Part shown: positions 54,982-61,987 of the stretch, piece by piece | Numbering within the stretch: position 1 is the first letter of the stretch | How the letters are laid out: each line of letters opens with the position of its first letter | NCBI GenBank assembly: GCA_965225625.1 | Contig: CBDDBH010000033.1 | Location: 124,001 to 188,000 of the forward strand | Origin: CBDDBH01 sp965225625 | Lineage (GTDB): Bacteria > Pseudomonadota > Gammaproteobacteria > JADZEE01 | Direction: 5' to 3' | DNA: 64,000 bases | The notes under the pieces: generated by a model | Told to the model about the DNA's origin: nothing | Database searches by the model: none | Seen by the model: the letters and a program-made list of their open reading frames with translations, nothing else | Translations under genes and position numbers: made by a program

Positions 54982-55473
54982 CTAGTCTGGATTGGCATAA
55001 GGCGAGCGGTGCACGTTGTCTTTAATCTTCCGTAATAATCGATCCAGTGTAATCTTGTCAGCGTCACTCAAGCCTTGCAAGGCGCTCTGCAACTGCCGCA
55101 TGGGGATAGGTATGATTTCGCGATACAGTTTGCGCCCGTCCGCGGTTAAATAGATACGCGTAAAGCGTTGGTCACCCGATCGCTTCCTGCGTTTGACCAG
55201 GTTTCGCTTTTCCAGCGAACTCAAGATCCTGCTCAGTGCGGTAGCATCGATCAGCGCTTCCTGCGCAAGTTCATTGATCGCCACGCCGTCGCGTTCGCTC
55301 AACAGGAAAATGACGCGCCACTCCTGCCAGCTTACGCCGTAAGGACTGATCGCTTCACGTACACGGCGCTGACTTTCTGTAGCGATATGCCACATGTAGT
55401 AAAACGGATAATCAGTAACGCGCAAGGGTAACGCGGTCGCCGAGGTGTCGTGACTTGCCGCCGTCGTTTTCAT
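54982..55473 (-). CDS. MarR-family transcriptional regulator
   Basis: 163 residues. Winged-helix region: ISPYGVSWQEWRVIFLLSERDGVAINELAQEALIDATALSRILSSLEKRNLVKRRKRSGDQRFTRIYLTADG, the MarR pattern with its beta wing. It diverges from the dioxygenase alpha gene at 55572 and ends three bases before the AhpD-like start. A palindrome overlaps its start codon (55471-55484), so autorepression and control of the oxygenase operon are likely. MarR regulators of this type respond to aromatic ligands. Confidence 0.9.
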   Translation of the reverse strand: MKTTAASHDTSATALPLRVTDYPFYYMWHIATESQRRVREAISPYGVSWQEWRVIFLLSERDGVAINELAQEALIDATALSRILSSLEKRNLVKRRKRSGDQRFTRIYLTADGRKLYREIIPIPMRQLQSALQGLSDADKITLDRLLRKIKDNVHRSPYANPD

Positions 55474-55484
55474 CTAATTAGATG
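55471..55484. promoter_or_regulatory. Candidate MarR operator
   Basis: CATCTAATTAGATG is a perfect 14-bp palindrome whose left end is the marR start codon. It sits in the 98-base gap shared with the divergent dioxygenase alpha gene at 55572. AT-rich palindromes of this size are typical MarR targets. Function is inferred. Confidence 0.55.
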
Positions 55485-55571
55485 TAAAAATAAGGTTATT
55501 TGACAGATGATAATACGCTTGTTTTAATTCCTGTCAATTCGCCTCGACAATGACTAACCAAGAGTGTTCCT

Positions 55572-56786
55572 ATGGCAACGGTAATGAATGATGCAGTTCC
55601 TCGTGATTTCACGCGAACGCACGCGGATGTTTATGTCGATCCGTCGATTTTCGAAACGGAGCAACAGCGGATCTTTCAGGGACCGACCTGGCAGATACTC
55701 GGCGCCGAACAGGACGTGCCCAACCCCGGGGACTTCCAAGCGACCTACGTTGGCACGACGCCGGTGGTACTGCATCGTGCGCACGACAGTTCGATAAACG
55801 CCTATGTGAACCGCTGTGCGCATCGTGGCACGCGGGTCCTGCGTGCATTGCGCGGCAACCAACCCTACCCCGTGTGCCCGTACCACAACTGGCGTTATGA
55901 CGGCACCGGCAAGCTCCTCGGTGTAGCGTTGGAACAGGGATTAAAGGGCAAAGGCGGCTACCGGGCCGAGTTCTCCAAGGACGCTCATGGTCTGAAAACG
56001 CTTCGCGTCGGATCGATGAGTGGGATCATTTTCGGCACTCTGAGTGACGCAGCACCTGATCTCGCCGAGTTTCTCGGCCCACGGATCGCTGAGCGCATCG
56101 CGCTTATCTGCAGCCGGCCGCTGAAAATTCTCGGCTATCAACGCCAGACAGTGGAGTGTAACTGGAAGCTGTTTGTTGAGAATAACCGCGACAGCTATCA
56201 CGGCCCACAGTTGCATTCGTTTATACCCCAATTTGGGATCGCTCGGCCGGCAGACCGCGTGGCAGTCGAAATCGACGGCGCCCACGCATTGCTGAGTTCC
56301 TGGCTGGAGGTTGGCGAGGACGGTAAAACCGTGGAGTATCCGGAGCAGCAAGGTAAGTACCAGCTTGAGGATCCCAGCATCGCCCGAGGATTTGAAGAGT
56401 TGGGCGCATTGCAACTTAGCGTCGTTTCTATCTTCCCTGCATCGCTGTTCACCTGTGCGCGCAATGCGTGGAGTTTCCGGCGCATGATACCAACCAGCCC
56501 AGGAACGACAGACATCGAATACACCTGGTTCGGTTACGAAAGCGATGACGACTACCAACTCGAGTGCCGGCGCAAGCAAAGTAATCTATTCGGACCTGCC
56601 GGCTACGTGGCGTTCGAGGACGCCGAAGTTCTCGAGATGGTGCAGAACGCCATCACGCGCGGGGACACGTCTATTCTGGAGTTTGGAGGTGCCGAGATTG
56701 CCGACACCGATCATTTTAACTCCGAAGCTTCAGTACGCGCCTTCTGGCGAGGATACGCTGAGCTAATGGACGTTGCCGAAACTTGA
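55572..56786 (+). CDS. Ring-hydroxylating dioxygenase alpha subunit (MarR-linked)
   Basis: 404 residues. Rieske site CAHRGTRV then CPYHNWRYDGTG; Fe site ENNRDSYHGPQLHSFIPQFG (Asp-x2-His-x4-His). It has GPTWQILGAEQDVPNPGDF and GTTPVVL, as in the salicylate/anthranilate branch, and resembles the 31325 alpha subunit. The beta subunit begins 9 bases downstream. No ferredoxin or reductase gene follows. Confidence 0.9.
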   Translation: MATVMNDAVPRDFTRTHADVYVDPSIFETEQQRIFQGPTWQILGAEQDVPNPGDFQATYVGTTPVVLHRAHDSSINAYVNRCAHRGTRVLRALRGNQPYPVCPYHNWRYDGTGKLLGVALEQGLKGKGGYRAEFSKDAHGLKTLRVGSMSGIIFGTLSDAAPDLAEFLGPRIAERIALICSRPLKILGYQRQTVECNWKLFVENNRDSYHGPQLHSFIPQFGIARPADRVAVEIDGAHALLSSWLEVGEDGKTVEYPEQQGKYQLEDPSIARGFEELGALQLSVVSIFPASLFTCARNAWSFRRMIPTSPGTTDIEYTWFGYESDDDYQLECRRKQSNLFGPAGYVAFEDAEVLEMVQNAITRGDTSILEFGGAEIADTDHFNSEASVRAFWRGYAELMDVAET

Positions 56787-56795
56787 GCACAATCT

Positions 56796-57320
56796 ATGAA
56801 CCAATCAGCAACCGTGAACCAGCCCGATACAGCCGCAACCACAACTCCACTGGAAGTCCTGGAGCGCGATTTCATGCGGCTCAATATTACCTACAGTGCC
56901 TGTCTGGACGACGATCGGCTGGAACAGTGGCCGGAACTGTTTTTGGAAGATGGACGTTATCTCGTGCAGTCGCGCGAAAATATTAGGGCGGGACTCCAGG
57001 GCGGTTTCTGGATGTATTACACCAGCCGGGGCATGATGCGCGACCGCGTCACCGCGCTGCGTCACATCAACACGTTCAATGAACATACCTATCGCCACCT
57101 CGTGAGTAACCTCCGGGTCGTTGCGTTCGACAATGGAGTACACACGGCGCACTCCAATTATCTGGTCGTGCAAACGACCTTCGAAGGCAGAACACAAGCG
57201 ATCAGCGCGGGTGAATATCACGATCAAATCGTGTATGTGGACCAGGCGGCGCGATTCAAAGAGAAACTCGTGGTTCCCGATACGTTCCATTCTCCCGCAG
57301 CCGTAGTTTGTCCGTTGTAA
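56796..57320 (+). CDS. Ring-hydroxylating dioxygenase beta subunit (MarR-linked)
   Basis: 174 residues. VLERDFMRLNITYSACLDDDRLEQWPELFLEDGRYLVQSREN and the C-terminal RFKEKLVVPDTFHSPAAVVCPL match the NTF2-like beta subunit, close in layout to the one at 30834. It would assemble with the alpha subunit just upstream. The gene overlaps no other; a symporter gene follows by about 50 bases. Confidence 0.9.
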   Translation: MNQSATVNQPDTAATTTPLEVLERDFMRLNITYSACLDDDRLEQWPELFLEDGRYLVQSRENIRAGLQGGFWMYYTSRGMMRDRVTALRHINTFNEHTYRHLVSNLRVVAFDNGVHTAHSNYLVVQTTFEGRTQAISAGEYHDQIVYVDQAARFKEKLVVPDTFHSPAAVVCPL

Positions 57321-57371
57321 TCGCCTCATCGCGCTGCGGATTAAGCGCTCGCCCCGGTAACTGACAGCTTA

Positions 57372-58286
57372 ATGAACGGCGCACCGTCGGCCCTAGTGCA
57401 GTTTCTAATCCCGGCGACGGTGTTCGTAATCATGATCTGTCTTGGGCTGGAACTCGCCCTAGCCGATTTTCGTCGTGTGATCAGGTATCCACGGGCTATA
57501 TCGACCGGCATCGTTGGACAAATGATCCTGATGCCGGCCATGGCATTCGCCCTGGCGGCGTTGTTGGGATCTGGCAATCCCGCCTTGCAGATTGGTATCG
57601 TTCTGCTTGCCGCCTGCCCTGGCGGACCATTATCGAACAGCTTCGTCTATATGGCAGGCGCTCGAGTCGATCTGTCCGTCAGCCTGACAGCGATGAATGG
57701 TTTTCTGGCACTTGTGACGACACCGTTCATTGCAGCGCTTGGGATCACTTTGTTTGCCGGCGAAGACACAGACATTGAACTGCCATTAGTGCGGACCATG
57801 CTGCAGATATTTCTGATCGCCATACTGCCTGTCGCAATCGGCATGGCGATCAGAAACAGACTACCGCTTTTTACTGTTGCCAAGCTGAAGATCGCAAAGA
57901 AACTCGCGCTGACGATGCTAATAATTCACATCTCGCTGGTGGTCCTTACCAATATCAGCAAGATCGGTGACACGATTGGTCAGCTTCTGTTGCCCGCCCT
58001 GCTGTTCAGTATCCTGGCACCGGCGATTGGCTATTACAGCGCGATGCTCGTGGGTCTTGATCGGGACACACGTTTCACGATTGGCGTTGAAGTCGGTCTT
58101 CAGAATGTTGTACTGGCTATTGTTATTGCCAATGTCATTCTCAAACGTCCTGAATTCGCGCTGTTCGTGGTGACCTATGCGATCGCCGGGGTGTTATTCG
58201 TTATGCTGCCGTGGATCTACATTCACCGTCGCCGCGGTGAACATCTGGCGTCTCAATCGGTTGCGACCTCATCACGCAGCGAGTAA
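57372..58286 (+). CDS. Bile acid:sodium symporter (BASS) family transporter
   Basis: 304 residues, hydrophobic, around ten spans. Family motifs: FVIMICLGLELALADFRRV, AACPGGPLSNSFVYMAGARVDLSVSLTAMNG (the crossover region), and IGVEVGLQNVVLAIVIA. Members import carboxylates, pantoate, steroids or other anions with Na+. The position after the dioxygenase genes suggests an aromatic acid substrate (inference). Confidence 0.83.
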   Translation: MNGAPSALVQFLIPATVFVIMICLGLELALADFRRVIRYPRAISTGIVGQMILMPAMAFALAALLGSGNPALQIGIVLLAACPGGPLSNSFVYMAGARVDLSVSLTAMNGFLALVTTPFIAALGITLFAGEDTDIELPLVRTMLQIFLIAILPVAIGMAIRNRLPLFTVAKLKIAKKLALTMLIIHISLVVLTNISKIGDTIGQLLLPALLFSILAPAIGYYSAMLVGLDRDTRFTIGVEVGLQNVVLAIVIANVILKRPEFALFVVTYAIAGVLFVMLPWIYIHRRRGEHLASQSVATSSRSE

Positions 58287-58322
58287 CCCGAAATCGATAA
58301 CGCTGACCGACACGAACGCGTG

Positions 58323-59039
58323 CTAGCCTCCGACTAATCTGGCCAAATAAGCGAAAGTCCCTGCGACAACTTCCGGCTTCAACAGGAAATCGTGCGCGGC
58401 GCGCCCATGTTCGGGCTCAATGGGCTCAATTGTTCCCGCAGCTTCGGCGTCCAATTGCAACCTCGCGGCGCGTTCCATGAAGTACGCGAGATAGGTTGCC
58501 TCCTCCACGCTGCTACCGACGGTCAGCAAGCCATGGTTTGCCAACAATATTGCGCGTTTGTCGCCCAACGCTGTCGAAATGATGCGTCCTTCTTCGTCCG
58601 CATGTGGGACACCAGGCCATTGCGCCAGATGCGCACAGTCGTCATATAGCATCATCGCGTCCATGTGGGCGACGATCAGCGGCCGACCCAGCAACGACAA
58701 CGCCGACGCAGCAGGCGCATGGGTATGCGCGATGGCGTGAATGTCGGGACGCGCGCGATAAGTCCATATGTGAAACCTGACCGCCGGATTCGCGATGCCC
58801 TCCCCCTCGACCGTGCGAACCTGGTCATCGACCCGGATCAGGCTTTGCTCCTGAGCCTCCTCCAGGCCAAACCCTAAAGGTAGGGTCCAGAACGTCTCAG
58901 AGTCGGCTCGGACCGTTAGCTGACCAGCCAGCCCCGAGCCGTGCCCGGCCGCCGCCAATATGCGTGCACCGAGTACCAGCTTTTCGGTGTCATTGCGTTG
59001 GGGTACCTGTAGAAATTCTTTGATAGCGCTCATGTCCAT
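58323..59039 (-). CDS. Class II aldolase/adducin family protein
   Basis: 238 residues. GHGSGLAGQLTVRAD near the start, HTHAPAASALSLLG (metal-binding His-x-His) and KRAILLANHGLLTVGSSVEEATYLAYFMERAARLQL (the third His and family tail). Enzymes of this family cleave or epimerise sugar phosphates or aromatic hydroxy acids with Zn. No neighbour identifies the substrate. It is convergent with the symporter gene. Confidence 0.85.
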   Translation of the reverse strand: MDMSAIKEFLQVPQRNDTEKLVLGARILAAAGHGSGLAGQLTVRADSETFWTLPLGFGLEEAQEQSLIRVDDQVRTVEGEGIANPAVRFHIWTYRARPDIHAIAHTHAPAASALSLLGRPLIVAHMDAMMLYDDCAHLAQWPGVPHADEEGRIISTALGDKRAILLANHGLLTVGSSVEEATYLAYFMERAARLQLDAEAAGTIEPIEPEHGRAAHDFLLKPEVVAGTFAYLARLVGG

Positions 59040-59226
59040 TGGGTCGATCTCTAGGTGTTCGGTGGTAATCGGAAGTATACGCTTACAATGTTTTAGCGAA
59101 CCTGAGTCATTGCAATCATTGTTTGCTGGTGCACCTTTATTTAACCTGCGTTACAGTCGTTCGCTGACCGCGGCCACTAAGGGGGGCAGTGCGGCGGCAA
59201 ACAACGACGATCAGAGAGCATCGATA

Positions 59227-60557
59227 ATGCAAGACACGCTAGAGAACGCAGGCCCCGGACCCACGACCTGCCCGATCTGCGACTCCAACGCCTTTGAGTT
59301 TTCTGTCGCCTGTCTGGCGCAACTACGATCTGGGTAAGGAGTTCTTCATTTCTGGCTCCCTCTGGTTCGTCGAGTGCAATGGCTGTGGCGCCGTGCTGCG
59401 ACTATCGCCAGGACTTCCGAAAATTTGGCGAGGATTACTACAATGTTGGACGACAGGACCAATCAGTGCAGGAACACGCACAGACGCATTTTGAGCTGTT
59501 CCAGAAGCCCAACTACGATTCGATGCGGACGTTCCTGTCCGAGGTAGCTCCGCCGGCGACGTACCCACGCTGGCTGGATGTCGGCTCTATTGGTTATGCC
59601 ACTACCTTCGATGAGTACGACTTCACCACGATCGAACCCGATCAACGCATCGTCAAACTTGGCCGGAAACTGTTTCGGCCAGCAGGACTGTTCCCATCAC
59701 ACGCCATTCACTGCTCGACAGTCGAGGACTTCGAAACGGACATTGGTTTCAACGGGGTGCTGTTTAACAACAGTTTCTATTGCATAACGACGCCAGCACA
59801 GGCGCTTGCGTCCGTGGCACGCTTGCTCAATGACGACGGTCTGCTCGTTATCACCATATCCACCTTTTTCAATGATGCGGTGGCTTACCGCGTGGATGGG
59901 CGGATCTCACGCATTGAAGACGTGATCCCCGGCGAAACGCTTTGGGTTTACTACAATCAATACTCACTGACTTATCTGTTAGCGCGCTGTGGATTCGAGC
60001 ATTGGATGACCCTTGAAATCTCGGCCTACGGTATGAAGACCATGCAGGCCTATGTGTTCAAGAAACAGCCGCAGACACCGGTGCCGCACGGTTTGTTAGC
60101 AGCTTCGAAAGCCCACCAAACCGCAAAATGGCAGGCCTGCTTCGATGGATTTCGCGCCGACACACTCTCAACCCTTCGCGAGATCAATCGCGAGAATGTA
60201 GTGCTTGTGGGCTCAGTTCAGATCTTCCTGGACATGGTCAAGTACGCAGGCATGAACAAAGTTGCCGGCTTTGTACCTACAGACACTGCGGTCGCAGATA
60301 GTGAGGTTGCGGGTGTGCAATTGATGTCTTGGGATACACTTCAGCAACACGTGGCGCAAAGCGAACCGAGAACCTTGACACTTGTCGTGTGCTCATTTGC
60401 ACAGCAAGACGAAATTATTGGCCGTTTGCAGGGGCGGATTTGGGAACATGCGCGGATCCTCGTGCCGACACGCAGATCCGGGATAGAGTCTCTGGAAATC
60501 CCTTTTCGTGGTGAACTTATGCTGTGTAAGGGTATGCGTCTAGACCAGGCAAATTAG
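59227..60557 (+). CDS. Class I SAM-dependent methyltransferase-like protein with N-terminal Zn-ribbon, frameshifted
   Basis: From MQDTLENAGPGPTTCPICDS (Cys-x-x-Cys), one correction near 59311-59317 continues WRNYDLGKEFFISGSLWFVECNGCG (second zinc pair). A second near 59394-59400 continues DYRQDFRKFGEDYY. A degenerate methyltransferase core follows (WLDVGSIGYATTFDEY; GVLFNNSFYCIT; SVARLLNDDGLLVITISTFFND), then a C-terminal domain. It resembles the sugar- or polyketide-linked methyltransferases with N-terminal zinc ribbon. Total about 442 residues. Function unknown. Confidence 0.65.
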
Positions 60558-60616
60558 TAGTTCGAACAACCTGAATATTCGACGACCGCCTCGTCGAGAT
60601 TTTATTACCTCACATA

Positions 60617-61891
60617 ATGAACCTCGGGCAACTCCACATCACTCGGGAAAACGCACCCAAGCATTCGATTCGGCCGGAAATTGGGGGCTGTATTTGTATA
60701 TGTTTAGCCTTGTTGCAGCTTTCCATCGATGTGACCGCCTGCGACCAGTTGTCATTTCTGGCGTTTCAACAAAACGGCGCCGATGGCGTCAGCGGGCTGG
60801 ACAGTGTCACGGCCATTGCGGTCAGTCCGGACCACGCGCACGTCTACGCGGCGGCCCGCGACAGCGACACACTCGTTGTCTTCAAGCGAAACAAAGCGTC
60901 CGGGAGACTCAGCTTCCAAGAAGTCTATAAGGACGGAGTGAACGGCATCGACGGTCTGGACGGCGCTTTCTCGGTGACTGTCAGCCCCGATGGTGCACAC
61001 GTCTACGTTGCCGGTCTATTCGACGACGCAGTCGCAGTTTTCACTCGAGACCCGGGCAGTGGTTTGCTGACCTTTGTCGAGGTCCACAAAGACGGGGTCA
61101 ACGGCACGGACGGTCTGAAGGGCGCCCTGGCGGTTAGAGTCAGTCCCGACGGTCGGCATCTGTACGCTGCGGGACGCTTCGACGACGCGGTGGCGGTCTT
61201 CGCTCGGGATGCCAATACCGGGATGCTGACATTTCTCGAATTCCACCGCGACGGCGTCAACGGCGTCGATGGACTTGCCGCCGCCTACTCGGTACCCATG
61301 AGTCCGGACGGTAAATCCATGTATGTGGCCGGCCTGTTCGACGATGCAATCGTCCATTTCCAGCGCGACGCTCAGAGCGGCTTGCTCAGCTTCATCACAT
61401 TCCACAAGAACGGCACCGACGGTATCGACGGCCTGCACGGCCCCATTTCAACTATCGTCAGTCCTGACGGTTTGAACCTTTACGTCGCCAACGTGTTTGG
61501 CGATACGGTTTCCGCGTTCAGCAGAGACAGTGCAAGCGGGGGGCTGACCTTTCTGGAATCGCACAAGGACGGTAGCAATGGCGTCGACGGCCTGGACGGC
61601 GCGTTCTCGATCGCGATCAGTGCCGACGGCCGCAACGTCTATGCGGCATCGCGTACGGACAGTGCCGTCGCGGTGTTTAGCCGCGACGCCGACACCGGTG
61701 CACTCACCTTTGAGCAAGCCCAAAAGGACGGTGTTGATGGTATTGATGGGCTCGGGGGAAGTGTTTGGGTCGAGGTCAGTACCGACGGCCGCAACGTATA
61801 CGCGGCAGGCCGGACCGATGCAGCGGTTGCGGTGTTCGGTCGTTGCAACAACGCCAGCATGCCCTGGCTAGATCTGCTACTGGAGCCGTAA
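60617..61891 (+). CDS. Seven-bladed beta-propeller (lactonase-like) protein, exported
   Basis: 424 residues. A hydrophobic N-terminal stretch (GGCICICLALLQLSIDVTAC) suggests export. Seven tandem units of about 48 residues follow, each starting with a DG-NG-DGLDGA-type turn and containing V-SPDG--VY-AG--DDAVAVF--D. This is the YncE/6-phosphogluconolactonase-like propeller layout. No catalytic residues can be assigned. The blades are unusually alike, so the gene may have grown by recent duplication. It reads toward the oxidoreductase at 61988. Confidence 0.8.
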   Translation: MNLGQLHITRENAPKHSIRPEIGGCICICLALLQLSIDVTACDQLSFLAFQQNGADGVSGLDSVTAIAVSPDHAHVYAAARDSDTLVVFKRNKASGRLSFQEVYKDGVNGIDGLDGAFSVTVSPDGAHVYVAGLFDDAVAVFTRDPGSGLLTFVEVHKDGVNGTDGLKGALAVRVSPDGRHLYAAGRFDDAVAVFARDANTGMLTFLEFHRDGVNGVDGLAAAYSVPMSPDGKSMYVAGLFDDAIVHFQRDAQSGLLSFITFHKNGTDGIDGLHGPISTIVSPDGLNLYVANVFGDTVSAFSRDSASGGLTFLESHKDGSNGVDGLDGAFSIAISADGRNVYAASRTDSAVAVFSRDADTGALTFEQAQKDGVDGIDGLGGSVWVEVSTDGRNVYAAGRTDAAVAVFGRCNNASMPWLDLLLEP

Positions 61892-61936
61892 TGGCCCTCA
61901 CCACGGTGGCGGATAGGCTCTATACTCTTGTAAACG

Positions 61937-61964
61937 CGTGACGATGTCGCTGAACATCGTCACG
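61937..61964. other. Perfect hairpin upstream of the oxidoreductase
   Basis: CGTGACGATGT and ACATCGTCACG pair around loop CGCTGA. There is no T-run after it. It lies 24 bases before the next start codon, so it could be a regulator-binding site or an mRNA element rather than a terminator. Confidence 0.5.
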
Positions 61965-61987
61965 TTCGCGTCCGAGAGGTCGTCGGT

